Below, piece by piece: positions 34,436 to 47,999 of a stretch of DNA of 64,000 nucleotides. Numbering within the stretch: the first letter of the stretch is position 1; every line of letters starts with the position of its first letter. Source of the DNA: Lucifuga dentata. Its lineage: Eukaryota > Chordata > Actinopteri > Ophidiiformes > Bythitidae. The stretch lies in the NCBI GenBank assembly GCA_014773175.1, contig VXCM01003123.1:161120-225119 (forward strand). The letters run 5' to 3'. The position numbers and the translations under genes are program-made. Below the pieces are notes generated by a model. It saw nothing but the letters and a program-made list of their open reading frames with translations, did no database searches and had not been told where the DNA came from.

Positions 34436-37317
34436 ATTATCCTTAACTGATTATTGTATTAAGTGCCATCTAATGCAACCCAGTACAACAGTCCAGCAAA
34501 GAAATACTCATTTGCAACAATCTGGTACCAGAAATAAGCAAAATATCCTGTCAGAGTGAAATGTTCCATTTTCTTCCTCATTCTGTTTGTTTCCAGATCC
34601 TGATACTCATTTCTTTATTATCCCTGAAACAAGTTGATTTGATTTAGAAACAGGATAAAATAATCTCATTGCATTAGCAGATTTTGTTACTCGTCTGAAG
34701 AAAATCAGACTTTTCAGGAATCGGTAATAGGCAACATGAACTGAAAAGTGAATTTTTAAGATTGGTGTCTGGCTGAAAACCAGACTGAAAACCATCCTAA
34801 ATAAATGTATTAGTTTCAATAATCTAATAATTCAGTGTGTCTGCTGTGTCATAAAATTATTTTCTGTTGGGTAAGAAAAAACTTTAATCGAATCATCTTA
34901 AAACAAGATCTCAAGACTTTATTGATTTCTCGTTTTTTGTAATTGTGTGAAAGTTACAAGTTTTTGTTACACTTTGTTGGCAGGTTTGGTCAAGTATAGT
35001 AATTTTTTTTAAGTTGTTGTATTAAACTCATAAACTGTTAACTCAGTGTAGATTTTCTGTTTATAAATGCAACAGATTGCTGTTTGTAAATGACAGTTTG
35101 TCCTTTTTCCCTGTTCACATCTGAAACTTTGATTGGCCATTGTTTGATGTGTTTTTGTTTGACAGGTAACCAACTGTTTTTGGAGGAAATGAACCAATGA
35201 GATTCACCCATTATCAAGGAAACAACAGGGGACGGCCTGATTGGAAATAAACAGACTTTCATTATGGACCCTCTCTGCCGCTGCCCAGCCAATGGCTCCA
35301 CATTGAAGCACATGTGCAATTAACACAGAACAGATGGTTCAAGTTCACATCAAATCAATGCCAGGATGAAGTGATGGGGAGGGAAGCCCACCCCACGTCC
35401 TCCCCATGAGGCAGCCACGGCTTCATACTCACTGATGCATAGTCCAATTTGACATGTTTGATCAGGTGACTCCATGCAAGTGTATCACTTTGAAATTGAA
35501 ATGCCTGCCAGAGTGTATTTATGGTACCCTTTGTTTAGTAACACAGCTGTATCCACATCACAAAAATCTACNCTGCCAGAGTGTATTTATGGTACCCTTT
35601 GTTTAGTAACACAGCTGTATCCACATCACAAAAATCTATAATTTCATAATTCTCTCATACATTATGTATATATGTATGGAGACATGCCATTAGTGAAGAC
35701 AGGTAGGAGGACTGCTGTGGGAATTTTAATGAATTTTNTATGTATGGAGACATGCCATTAGTGAAGACAGGTAGGAGGACTGCTGTGGGAATTTTAATGA
35801 ATTTTTTAAGATGATAGCAGGATTTGCATTTGTGGTATGTGACATTGTGTTTGTTCTAGAAAATTGGTTGAGATTAAAGTTCATGGTCATGGTGTGCCTG
35901 CGCCAGCTAATGCTGTTGTAAAGAAAGGAAAACATGGAGTATGTGTTATGTTCTTTATATTTGGTTTAACTGATTAAACCTGGCGGTAATACTCACCTTG
36001 TACAGTTAATTTCCATGCCCAATTTAAAATTAAAATTTCATGGACATACAGCAGAACATCATACTGAATTCTGTTTCACCATATTTTTCATATTGAGAGG
36101 TGGAAAGTCAGTTGATGTATTTGTATCTGTACTCCATTACATTTCAGAGGGAAATATTGTACTTTTTACTCCACTACATCATCTGATGTCTGCAGCTACA
36201 GGTTANACATTTCAGAGGGAAATATTGTACTTTTTACTCCACTACATCATCTGATGTCTGCAGCTACAGGTTATTATAAATTAAGACTTCACATTCAATG
36301 TAAATAAGCTCATAAAATATTGCTGTTTGTGTAAAAACTTTGTATCTCGGCCTTGTTTTTAGATGGATAAAGAGCTCAAGGATTTTGTAGAAAAGTATAT
36401 AAACCTTCACCTGAGCTGAAACCAAAATGCATCTCTAATTTTTGGGCATTTTTATGATTTCATTCAAGAGTTTTCATTATTTCATTCAAAACTGTCCCAA
36501 ACCAGGATTTGATGAACCCTTGCATCTCTATTTAGGAGTGTGTTTACACATACCATCTATATGCAAAGGACCATAAAAATAAAAAAAAGTGCATATTTGC
36601 GTTATAATACAGAAGAAGAAACTTTGTGGCACCAGCAACATCTAATCTGTCTTTCATCTAATGTCTAACATCTAATCCTTGAAACATTAAGAACCTTGAC
36701 ATAACAGTGGTCATGAAAAACAAAAGTGCTGCAGGCTTTTGCATATTTTTGCTGTCATAACAAACCACTGTGCGGACTCTGACGTCCATGTCAGAACAAT
36801 CAAACACTAAGATGAAGAATATATTTGACAAGATGCTGCAAAAAGAGGAGAAGCTTCTAACTGAGCAGACGGAATGCTTGTGAGACTTGTTAAAGGTTAA
36901 CAAAGTGATCCAGTTAAATAATATGTCTGGTGCAAAATTTAGACAACCAGGTACAAGTGATCCATTTTTTTTTCATATGTAGCACATATCAGATTTGCAT
37001 TGTGAACATATACAGTAACTGTGGGAAGTCGGGATGCTGCAAAATAGCTGTCAAACAGCTATCAGAGAGTAGTGCTAAATGAAATGAACAAGAGATTTGA
37101 CCAAGATGGCATGAAAAGAGCAGCTCTCAGAGAGAAGGAAAAAGTGGAGAAAGGCCACTTTGGAGTTCTATGATGCAGAAATCTCCAAATCTTGGGAGAC
37201 TGGGCTTTGGTTGTATGTGTGTATGGTGAGTATGTGTGGCGTTTAATGGCTTAAGGTGTGAATTTTGAAGATTAGTGCTTTATATGATGCTGAGCTCCAC
37301 ACTTTTGCACTCCCCCC

Positions 37318-37428
37318 NNNNNNNNNNNNNNNNNNNNNNNNNNNNNNNNNNNNNNNNNNNNNNNNNNNNNNNNNNNNNNNNNNNNNNNNNNNNNNNNNNN
37401 NNNNNNNNNNNNNNNNNNNNNNNNNNNN
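37318..37428. other. Assembly gap (111 N)
   Basis: Run of N preceded by CCCCCC and followed by a C-rich string (ccccacccccacccgctcac). Read frames across it are meaningless. Confidence 1.
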
Positions 37429-38596
37429 CCCCACCCCCACCCGCTCACCCGCTCACTGTCTAAAGCGCTGAGCAGCAGCTTAAAATGGGCTGTAGTAGGT
37501 ATTGGTATTGAGCCTTGAAATCATGAATATTTCTTAGAGAACTCTCATACCTGTTATATGTATGTGTTTTTGTTTTTTTTTAAATATGTCCTTTTGACAG
37601 ACTGTTTACTATTGGAATCATGTCCAGCACTATGGACAGAGTCCAACACTCTATCTATTTGTACAATGAATTTGCAATTTATAGCTGATTTCTAGTGACA
37701 TGTAAAGACAGTAAATTGGTTTTATATGAGAAAAAAAAAGTGAATCAGAGGCCTGCTGGTCCTTGGTGGAGATATGAACTCTGCCTGCCTTCTGTTATTT
37801 ATGTTTTAATGCATGGTGTTGATAATATTCTGGCTGGTATATATTTTGTATTTACCTGCTTTTGGCAGCTAAACAAAAAAAAAAAAAAAANAAAAAAAAA
37901 AAAAAAAAAAAAGTTAATTTCATATTCTGTCGATCACTTATCATGCAGCGTAATTGTGTGCTTCTCCTTCCTCCAGAAAAATATTATAGCACGTAAACTG
38001 GTTCCTCCATCTTCAATGTATTTTTTAAAATTCTGCCACTGGCTGAGGTTTCAAAACAAATAGCCTTCCCTGAGAAAAATAGAATATTTATATTTCCCCT
38101 CTGTCTGCACAGCTTCAATGCTGAACAGTTGTGATAACAACTGAAGTGTTGTGATAATGACCTTGCTTCGGGTTCTCGACAAAATATTAATTAGGCATGG
38201 CTGCTGTGTTTCTGAGTCAGCTATGGTCACTTATGCTAACTAGGAAAGCAAAATAGCCAAATCTGGGAGGCTTGTCTTTCTCTGTGCACAGAAACAAAGC
38301 TCTCCTGGTATGGAAGCTGCTACACCATTAGTCACTACAAAAGGTTTTTTTTGGATGCAAATTATTCTTCAATAAGGTACAAGTTATGCAATTTAAAAAA
38401 AAAAAAAATCAATAAATAAGGAAGAAATCCATTCTTCCACAGTTTTAATCATAAGCTTCTTCTTTGACTTTGACCATTTCCTTCAGTACCTGCAGTAGCA
38501 GAGGAAGCCGGCGCGGGGGGGCGTTGGCATAGATAGCATTATGAGCATCTCTGCTAATTAACTGTTTCCATTTCCCTAACGAAGGCCTGGGGGGAG

Positions 38597-38630
<34 letters not shown>
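38597..38630. repeat. (CT)n microsatellite
   Basis: Imperfect run of CT, interrupted once by TTT. Confidence 0.9.
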
Positions 38631-38631
<1 letters not shown>

Positions 38632-39722
38632 TGCCCACTCCCGGTCTTGCCCTTCCTCCTGTGTGAAGACCCAGTCTGATTTGTATTCTGGCGGCTTCCC
38701 TCCTTCCTCTCTCTCCCTCGGACTCTGCAGAGCAGGTGTCCGTGGCTGTGGCTCAGACACTGATAGCCCACTGATAATCTTCCTGATACATATAGGCGGA
38801 GAACCTATGTTTCCCAGACAAGAGTGACACATATTCAGCTTGTAATTTGCAGTTACCTTATGTGTAGGATGGCAATTTGAAAGCCGACAATATAAACCTG
38901 CACATCTCTGCATTTGTGTTCATGTTTGTGTACCTTGCAGCAATGTAGTATGCAAGCCTGCTTTCCTGCTGTGAGCCCATTAAAGCCTTGGTTGGCTTTG
39001 CAGTCTTATCTTTTAACAGTGTGTGTTCTTGGATTTATATGGACAAAGCCCACAGGTCAAAACGGCCCAGTATCCTCCAAGCCCAAGTGAACTGTTATGT
39101 ATACGGTGATATTGTGCTGCTTGATCCTGGCATCCGGCATGATACCTCACCGATTATCTCGTACAATCTTTAATAACATCCCAGGGAGGAAGACAGAATG
39201 TAATAAGCTGCATGTGCTTCTAATGGGGGGGNGAGAGAGAGAGAGAATGCAATATGGCAACAATAAGGAAATAAAGAAGAATATGGAAAGGGAGCTGACT
39301 AGTGAAGTAACAATGAATTCTTTAACACCAGTATAAGGTTCAGTTTCTGTCCAATGGCCCACACAGGTCTGTATCCAAACTGGTACAACTTGACCTGCAG
39401 CTCCAACTTTAATTCATTCCTTGTACTAAACGTCTTCCACATTTCACTTATCCCTGCAATCGATTTTACTTTCCTATATTAGTTTTGCTCATGCTTTCCT
39501 TTTATCATATATATTGTCAGGTTAGAAAAAAAAGCCAAAATGAAGGGGATTTTATAAATGTTTGCTAACTTGATCTATAAATGGCAGCTGCAGCTATCTG
39601 CTTATCATGCCAACAAAACAAACGTAAGTGCTCGGTAAAGGAAATGCCAAAACAGTTGAGGCCTTTTTTAAAAGTTGTGATGATGTAAGAGAAAGCCTTT
39701 TTATTCATTACAGGCTCACCTT

Positions 39723-39736
39723 GTATCCATAGCAAC
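39723..39736. promoter_or_regulatory. RFX X-box-like site
   Basis: GTATCCATAGCAAC, inverse GTTGCTATGGATAC, has one perfect and one imperfect half-site. Motif match only. Confidence 0.25.
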
Positions 39737-41103
39737 AGGCATCACAGGGTACCCCAGCAAGTTTGCTATCTTGTGTAAACTGCTGAGTTAGAGTAAAATG
39801 TAATGCAAGTTATGGCTAGACAAAAAAACAAACAACAAAAAAAAACCTTCAGCCAGAAAAAAGCTGTGTATTGACTTGGCATTGAAAATGCTCCTGAAGG
39901 CCTATCAGGTTCAATCAGGACCTGTAGCTATCCAGGCCCAAAACATGGGGAAAGTAACGCTGGATGCAACCTGGATCTTGGACCTGAACTGAATCTGAGT
40001 CCCATATGCTGGGAAAAAGTAAAATTCCCCCAAACATATAAAAGATTGCATGTGTGTGAGAGAATGTGTGTCTCCTGCATGTGTCCCTTCATGAAGTGGT
40101 GAGCCTTCTATGTTACACGCCCGTGTGGAGATGGAAGAATGGGCAAATAATGGGCGAATAAGCACTGCTGACGGTATCGATCATGGTTTTTGAGGCAGAT
40201 GGGAGGACGAGAGGGCAGGGTGACGGATGATGTCGAGGTTTTAGCTCATGTTTTTCTAACCATGATCATGGATGAAGATTCATGGTGGCCATGGCTGCTC
40301 AATGTCTGCTGTGCTCTTGGGAAGAATATTTATGTTGACAGCCCTCCTTCTCCCTCTGAGCCCAAGAGGAGGATCACACAGCCTGTCACTCAGATCAATG
40401 TCTCCCCTGACGCTGCAAGTTAAAAAGGAAGGAAGGCAATGTAACGAAGAGAGGATAGAGGATGGAGAATGCTCCCAGACATATGAAGATGATCTTGCTA
40501 CTGCATCATCAGTATTCAGTTCATCACGCTGACACTCAAACACATACACATACACACATACACACACGCCTGTGCCCACACACACATATGTAAGCACGTA
40601 TGTATGGGGAGTTGCACCCAGAGAGCTGTTGTGTGGAGCAAAGCTGTTCCTTTTCCGCAGAGGGATTGCTGAGTATGACTTTGATGTGCAGCCTGTTCAT
40701 GTGAAGATAAAAAAAAAATGTAGGAGAGCCCATTCATACAATATGGATCAAATGAAAAGGAAATAAAAAAGATGCTATGTAATGTCGTATGCATGACCTC
40801 ACTTCATATCGCTACAATATTGTATTGTTTGCTGTATGATATGATGGGCAGCTGCACAGATAACTGTAATCTAGTCACATCATCTTTGAAATGGGACGCT
40901 GTTTGTTTTTGCTGGTATGTTATTTCCCTTCAATCATGGATGAATTTTCTGTCTCTGTGTGCTTTGATTTCTGAAATGATTTGTTTTCTTATCGTGCAAT
41001 GGGCACACCAAGCGCCTGTTCATAATAATGAGAGGAAAAGTAATCTAATTTCTACTTTAATTTACAGGACAGGTTGTTCAAATGGAGTAATAACTATCGC
41101 TAC

Positions 41104-41106
<3 letters not shown>

Positions 41107-41141
<35 letters not shown>

Positions 41142-41147
41142 NTCTCT
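41107..41147. repeat. (CT)n microsatellite with N
   Basis: CT run broken by N at 41142, probably a length ambiguity in assembly. Confidence 0.95.
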
Positions 41148-41169
41148 CCCCCCGCCTATTTCGGCCCTA

Positions 41170-41580
41170 TTCACTCCTTGAAGAATGCATTGGAAACCAT
41201 GCAAATGAGAACAAGTGAACAAATGAATGTTTCATGAATGCTTTTATGATGAAAAAATGCAAATGAGGATGAGTGAATGAATGAATCTTTAATGAGCGCT
41301 TGTTAAATGAAAAGGACTTATTAACTAGAGTGCTGACTTAGCACCGCGCCGCAGACCCAGCCTACCAAGCATGAAAGGAACGCATTATATTTTGGCAAAG
41401 AGCTGATACAATACATTTAGATGAACAAGCACGGCTAATCACGCCGACCTGATTGACAGGAAACAGACATATTGAATTAGCATGTAACCTCCACTTTCAG
41501 TTGCCCCGCGTCCATTTGTGTTGGATAATATAGCACAAACACAGAATCTGATTAAATAAAATTACATGAGCTGTGCCAAG
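41170..41580. promoter_or_regulatory. Candidate regulatory element with PBX-MEIS type site
   Basis: About 400 bp of non-repetitive sequence, rich in ATTA/TAAT homeodomain cores. It contains TGATTGACAG at 41450-41459, the composite PBX-MEIS/PREP site, preceded by ggctaatcac. It stands out from its repeat-rich surroundings. Function is inferred from motifs only. Confidence 0.3.
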
Positions 41581-42790
41581 CCACATTTTTTGGCTTCTAC
41601 AGCTGAGTTGGGGATAGATGTTTACTCATAGGGGAGATATTTCATGTGCCTCATTAGCTGTTGTTGTTATATCTCTGCACATCTCATACAGAGAGTCAAA
41701 GAAACCCCCTCCTCATCCTCTTAGATGATGTTCCAGATAGCAGTTTAAGGCATTTGGACTTGCTGTTTAGCCTTGAAGATGTTTTGTTTTGTTTTTTATT
41801 CATGTAGCTTCTTCAGTTGTAAGGCAGTGGTGGGAAGAAAACCAACATTTATCCTCTAAGAGTCGTTCACACCTTTGGCCTGGTGACTCCTTGGTTTAAA
41901 ACTTCTAATGACTCCAACAACCCATATAAACCAATGTTCACATTGCAGGCCTTTCAGCTCTGCCCTGAACACCCACACATATGCACATTCAACAAAAAAA
42001 AAACTTGATTTAACAAAAAAAACAAAAAAACCCCATAATTTTTGCAACTCTCAAATAATGAAACCATGTACGAGCAATTTCTTCAAAAAACTTATTCGAT
42101 TGGGATACGTTCACTCCAGATCAGCTTGAATGGAAGATTCTCCATTTATATCTAAAAAAAAAATTCTCATCATCTCTCTTTGCTGATTACCGTCACAGTT
42201 GTAGTTGTCCTCCATGTTTATTTTTACAGGGTGCAAGTTGTCCACATCTGATTGATGATAATGATATGCACCTGTCCTGAGAAGTGTGATGTTAAAAAAA
42301 AAACAAAAAAAAAAAAAANAAAAAAAAAAAAACAAGAAGCCACAAGAAGTATGATCTGACTGTTCTCACAGTGGTCATACAGCCAGAGATTGGATATAAA
42401 TCAAAACTAGAACCACATATGCAAGTGGGAGAAATCTGTTGTGAAAAAACAAAAATGATTTGGTTTGTTCACATTACTCAGAAAAAAAAAAAAATCTGAT
42501 CTGGGTCACCTGAAGGGAAAAAAATGGGATTTGAGCAACTTTAGCCTGTAATATGAAAGTAGCATAATTGTTCTAAGTTCTCCGTGGCTGATCTAAGATT
42601 AATAGTTGTTGAAACTGTTCAAGGAACTCCAATGACCCTCATATGACTCCCATGTGACCCAACAAGTCACCTAGCCCACAGTGTAAATGATTCTCAGAGG
42701 ATAAATGCTTGTTTCGTGCCCACCAATTCATTAAAGCTGAAGAGGACACTTGGATGAAGACTGGAGATTTGTAAACATGGTGCTCTCTTG
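41581..42790. other. Intergenic, no gene seen
   Basis: AT-rich sequence with several A-runs, one carrying an N at 42319. No exon recognised. Confidence 0.45.
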
Positions 42791-42930
42791 GTTTCGCCCT
42801 GCTTATGGCATTCCTCAGGGATAAGTATTTTGGTCCAGTGCTGTTCTCAATCTATAGGCTCCCACTTTGTAACCTAATATGCAGGTTTGGTAAAGTTTGC
42901 AGATGAAAATCAGGTGGATGTTGCCTTGTT
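42791..42930 (+). pseudogene. LINE reverse-transcriptase relic
   Basis: tatggcattcctcaggga reads YGIPQG. After a frame break, ggtccagtgctgttctcaat reads on as GPVLFSIYRLPLCNLICRFG. This is the pattern (G-PQGS-VLGPLLFSIY-LPL-) of the reverse-transcriptase palm of L2/Rex1-like fish LINEs, broken by a stop codon and frameshift. Only this segment is recognisable. Confidence 0.6.
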
Positions 42931-44599
42931 AGTGATTAAAAGAATTATACCTCTATTAAGGAGGAATTGATGGCTGACATATGCTTTAAGGGTTTATGTG
43001 CTTTATGGACAGCTGTTGCAGCATGTGAGAGTCAGCCATGGCTCCTCCCCTTTGCCCAAATTTGGATTTTCTGGCTCTGGTAACTGGCAAAGATGGCAGT
43101 GAGCAGTAAACCTAAATAATCTGACAGTATATTGGAACCTTCAGGTCAGCCAGCATATGTCAAAAAGGCTCATCATCAGTGGCAAAGTGGCTCTGTTCTA
43201 TAATTTATGAATGAATTTAAACCTTTTAACCCTGAACATAACCATATAAAGCCAATAACTGTCATTATCCCTCACATAGCTTAGTGGCGACAACTTGCCA
43301 AATGGCGAGGGCCGCTCTGTCTCCTATCTGACCTTCCCACAGCCACATATGCTTCCTCCTTCCATCCACATCCCTCCCTCTATCTCGCCCATCTCATCTC
43401 CCTCCCCATTGCTACAGTTGTGTTGAGGGGGAAATGGGGCTTAACAAAAATATTGTCAAACTGCCTGGAAAGCCGAGGGGAGGAAGCTGGGTGAGCATAT
43501 ACAAATAGCCTCAATTTGAATTGCTAATTTGAGCCCCAAAATTAAAAAAAAAAAGTGTTGACAGAGCTGAAAGCAGGGGGGAGAAGAGGAGGTCCTTAAT
43601 AAAGCAAAAGTGTTAGCAGCTTCAGAACGACATCAAAGCGTTTTAAAACAGTGCAGACTTAAGCTTCTTCAGGGAACCTTTTTCACCCACGTACCTCTTT
43701 TCTTTCTCTGCTTCTCTCTCTCCCATTTGGTTTCTCACTAATTCTGTCCCTCCATCACTAGCCTCCACAATCCCCTTTTCTTACAGCTTGGGCTTTGGAT
43801 GAGAACCTCCACTTCCTCAAAGAGCATGCAAATGTGTGAATGTGTGTGTGTGTGACTGAGCTTCAGATTGAGGCAGAGAGGAGAGGGAGGAAGAAGAAGG
43901 CGAGTTTTGTTAGAAATGTCTAAATTGGGTTACGTGTGCACAAATCCACTGATCGTTTTCAAGTGAAAAGGGATACATGTGCTTTTGTCTCACTAATAGG
44001 CTGTCCGTATACCGTGAAAAGGGCTGCATTGTGTTTGTGTGTCTGTGTGTTTGCGTGTGCATGTGGTGGCTTATTCATGCTTTTGTGGCTGCTGGTATAC
44101 TGTATATGTGAGAATTTCATGGGGTGGATTTGGTTGTGTGTGTGTGTGTACTGTATAGTGTTCACACAGCTCAGAGATATTTGTTTTTTTGTTGATACAT
44201 AGGGCTGACAGGAGGGACACACACATCAGAAGACATACCTGCTCATGTGGAATGAGAATCGGTCACCAGTGGAGACATGCAAACACAACTTGTGGGTGGG
44301 TGTAATACGCACACCAACAAACACACGTACGCATCAAACAATACATTTCTTGACCTTCATATTTATTTGGCTCAGGTTATATTAATATATGTTTCTAAGC
44401 TAGCCTATTTACTGTACATACAGGACAGGCAGAATATTAGCAACATTTCTCAGTATAATTTAGTCCAGTACAACATACAATGCCACAGAAATTTATGGTA
44501 GAATTGAATGAACATCTGGTTGACACAGTGTCATCAAAACTGAACAGTATGAGCTTTACTAAGACAGGATTTGTTGCAGGGATTTTGTATTTGATTGCA
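42931..44599. other. Intergenic, no gene seen
   Basis: Unique sequence with (GT)-rich patches near 43840 and 44035-44150. No exon recognised. Confidence 0.45.
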
Positions 44600-44705
44600 T
44601 TAAAGGACCATACCATCCATTTTGCATGTTTGAGCCAAATATATTCAATTTCATACACGTGATGTTACTGACAATCGTTTCCCAAAGCATACTACTGGAA
44701 TGGTG
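44600..44705 (+). repeat. TTAAAGGACC MITE, solo end
   Basis: About 105 bp of one terminal repeat (ttaaaggaccataccatcca through cccaaagcatactactggaa), then unrelated A-rich sequence. The rest of the element is missing. Confidence 0.8.
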
Positions 44706-45206
44706 AGTTAACAAAAAACAAAAAAAGTTAACAAAAAAATACCTGTCTTGTCAGAGGTGACAAGAGACTTGTACAATGTTCTGTGGCAGCTTTCTAGGAC
44801 AGCGTCTCAGATATGGGATAGTTGGTAGGCCCCTTAATCCCATTGTGTGGTATTGTTGCTTTCAGATGATGATTTTGGCCCATCCCACTCCATGATGTGC
44901 CCCTCTCTCTCATGAGTTTTCCAACTTTCATATTTTCTTGACTTGCTTCGCTAGCCTGTTGTTGCTCCACGTCTCTCCTCTCCTGTTTTATGTTCTTTCT
45001 TTTGTGTATCCAAAAGCACAGCCTGTCACTCCAAAGAATTGTTTTTATTGCAAGGTAGACATGGGATATAGATAATATCACTTTTCTGCTTCGTGTCAAT
45101 TTTATCTGTAGGGTGCAAAAGAAATTGTTACATTTTGTTATATGGATTTTCTGTGTGTTGATATATTTTTTATGGCTCTTTATATGTGCTCATGACACCC
45201 TGCACC

Positions 45207-45210
<4 letters not shown>

Positions 45211-45256
<46 letters not shown>
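45211..45256. repeat. (AG)23 microsatellite
   Basis: Uninterrupted dinucleotide run. Confidence 0.95.
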
Positions 45257-45258
<2 letters not shown>

Positions 45259-47035
45259 GTGTTAAGTAACAAAAAAGTAGACTTATCTCTCAGTAAGAAA
45301 TTCTTCATCACTATCCATGTCATACTAGATAAATAATTTAATATGATTTCTTCTGCATTAAGCACAAATTATAAAACAAGCTTCAATCATATCCTTCACT
45401 TGGAATCTTATAATGGGACACATTGCTGCCTAATCACAACAAATCCACAGGGGATGTGACAATCTAAACAGCAAAAATCAAATCTGTCACTCAAATGTGA
45501 GAAAGCACGGTGTGACCATGTGAAGCAAACATATCTCACACCAGTTAGCTTGTAGTTATCTGATGTGTTTGTGGAGACATGTTAGTGTGTAGCTCATCCA
45601 GGCTACATGAAGTGTAATGTAGGTCGGATGTGTGAGCTGCAGTGCAGGTTCACATCACTGACCCAGTAACAAGTCCTCTGTGCTGCTGCCAGTCCACCGT
45701 ATCTGGCACATGATGTGAGGTTAGCCCCTCTGACTGTGTCATATCGGGCAGAGGGACAAGAACAAATAAAGTGGGCGGGGCCACAGCTGCTAAAATATTT
45801 TGTCCATCTTAGTCATCACCAGACCATAATTTTGATTGAAAATGTTGTGCTGTTCATCTGACGGGCTTCTTTAGTTCAAACTAGACAGGACAGCCACACC
45901 CGTCATCAGACCAGGTCCGCCTATTGAAGAATCTGGTGGCCGTTGATTGCAGAGACGTCCCTTTTCTGTCAGTTTAGCATGACAGGTAGCTCAAAATAGT
46001 ACAATACCCATAAGCCCCCATAGTCATCATTACTGCAGAGAAGATGCCAGCCAGAGCTGCAAATTAGAGCTTTCAGAACACCTTGCAATTGTAACCTGTT
46101 ATAAAACACAGAACCATATCTGCTTAACTGAGTCAAAACTGATCCAAAATCCAAAATTAAATTAATATAAGAATAGAATTTTACTATAACTTTAGCTGTG
46201 TGCACAAGTGAAATCTAAGCCCATAATTCTCTTTTTCACATCTGACTTCAAGGTAATGATAGTAAAAGTCTGACTTTATAGTAGTAAAAAAAGTGAAATG
46301 AAAGGACTGCAAGGGCTTGACAGAGATGAACGATAGCGGAGCTATATTTTGAGATGACATTTATACAAATTTTAGGGATTTTTACAACTGAAGAGTATGA
46401 GCTTGTGATAATGAAAGCTTTCTTTTTTTGCATTAAAAAACACAGTCTGAAAAAAAATATGTGGAATTACATGGTCTGTATTTGTTGTACGGGGACAAAA
46501 ATACACCGTAAATATGAGCAGCAATTGAATCCAATGTCTCGAAAAAGGTCAGCGTCTCCAAACATCAGTGCAAATAAACATGAATAGGTAAACATGTGGG
46601 GGGTTCATGTGTCCTTTTCACCATACCTGTTTTTTCTCCTGTGAAAAATTGAATTAGCTGGTGGTACATTAAGCAGCTTATGTTTATTTTATGGTGATCA
46701 CCCTCCCCCTTCACCTCTGTCTCTCTCTCTCTCTCTCCCACTTTTCTGTCTTCTGATAGATGTGGAGTCTCTGTCTCTCTTTCTGAGCAGCGATGTGCTC
46801 CACCTTACTCCTGTACCTGCCGGCGACATCTCTGTGTGTTTGTCGATTTAATACTGGAGCGAGCCTTTAATCTGCCATTAAGACAGCGGGAGAGAGGCTT
46901 ATTGGTGTTTTTCTTACAAATCCACTTCCAGAAACCCCGGCAGAGATGCTGCACTGCATCCCAGTGGATTGTGAGGCTACCCCCCAGGAGAGGAGAGGAG
47001 AGAGGAGGCTGTGTTGAGGAAAGGAAGGAGGTGGA

Positions 47036-47100
47036 GGAAAGGGAAGGGAAGGGAAGGGAAGGGAAGGGAAGGGAAGGAAAGGAAAGGAAAAGAAAGGAAA
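47036..47100. repeat. (GGGAA)n minisatellite
   Basis: About eight GGGAA units grading into GGAAA units, purine-only on this strand. Confidence 0.95.
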
Positions 47101-47985
47101 GAGAGAGGTAGATGTAAGGTGGGAAGGATGGAGAACCAAAGAGAGAGTAACCCTGAGTGTGTGTGTGTTCACCTGTGTATTTGTGCGCTTATGTGGGAAT
47201 ACACAAGAGAGAAATGAAAAGGAAAATGACAGGGAGGCAGGGGTGTAAGAGCAAGAAAACAAGGACAAAAAGGAGACTAGAGAAGGACACGTGTGTGTGT
47301 GTGTATGTGTGTGTGGCTGTGCTGGTTAAAGAATGTGGGTTTATGGGCTGTAACATTTAATATCTGGTATCTACAGAGTGTTTACTTAATGTTGTGTGCA
47401 AATATCAGATAGCGATAGAGTTCCCGCTCTGCTTCTTAACCCCTTTCAACCTGTTCAAATAGAAATCAGGTTTATTCCTGCATCATTTCTGTGTTCCCGC
47501 CTCTGTCCCTCCTCCCATCAGCACCGTCTCGGCTTTGCTTTAATGATAACCAGACAGCGTGGCCCTCCTAGTGTCACTTTGATGCAGTCCAAGCATGACT
47601 AACACCTTTCTGAAGGCTGTCCATCTGTGGTAGAACACAGGAGAGCCAGAGCAGGGGTCTGAAATGGAGCAGTCCTGACAGGCAGATGGCTCGGCTCCTC
47701 CGTGCCAGAATTGCGTCCAACTCCCTCCAACCCAACAACTCACCCCTCTTGGCTCAGTCCATCTGTTGAGTAGCCTTTAGGGGAAATGGAGCCCACCTGG
47801 GCCAACTGTAGCCCCGGTACAGCATCCATTTTGTTAAGGTTCATTTCAATGAGTCACAGGTCCGTCAGAGCATAGATACACTTAGCAATGTAGAAACCAC
47901 CCACGCACATCCAAGGAGCTGTCCCTCTAAAGGTAAGTGAAGGGTTTTTCCTTTTCTGCTAAGCACCCCTGGCTTTCCGTGGGCA

Positions 47986-47999
47986 GTTGCCATGGCTAC
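47986..47999. promoter_or_regulatory. RFX X-box-like palindrome
   Basis: GTTGCCATGGCTAC differs from GTTGCCATGGCAAC at one position. The strongest such match in the window. Confidence 0.35.

Larger units (their letters stand above)
33393..37317. other. Intergenic with three artefactual duplications, no gene seen
   Basis: Contains the (CT)n at 33951-33992, a LINE-like tail at about 34350-34435, and N-flanked duplications at 35505-35638, 35671-35805 and 36139-36273. No exon recognised. Confidence 0.5.
37429..41100. other. Intergenic, no gene seen
   Basis: Mostly unique sequence. Holds a poly(A) run with an N (37873-37912), a (CT)n at 38597-38630, an X-box-like motif at 39723-39736 and CA-rich sequence at about 40540-40585. 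Open frames here contain low-complexity residues from microsatellites and no domain. Confidence 0.5.

Noticed and set aside
35505..36273. Three tandem duplications within 800 bp as a possible biological duplication hotspot.
   Set aside because: Each pair is separated by a single N and has the same 66-67 bp length as elsewhere in the window, pointing to assembly joins.
40772..41218. 148-codon open frame on the plus strand.
   Set aside because: Its 3' part is translated (CT)n microsatellite with an N. The rest matches no domain and lacks exon-like signals.
46867..47268. 133-codon open frame on the minus strand, rich in Phe/Pro/Ser.
   Set aside because: Low complexity from the (GGGAA)n repeat on the opposite strand.
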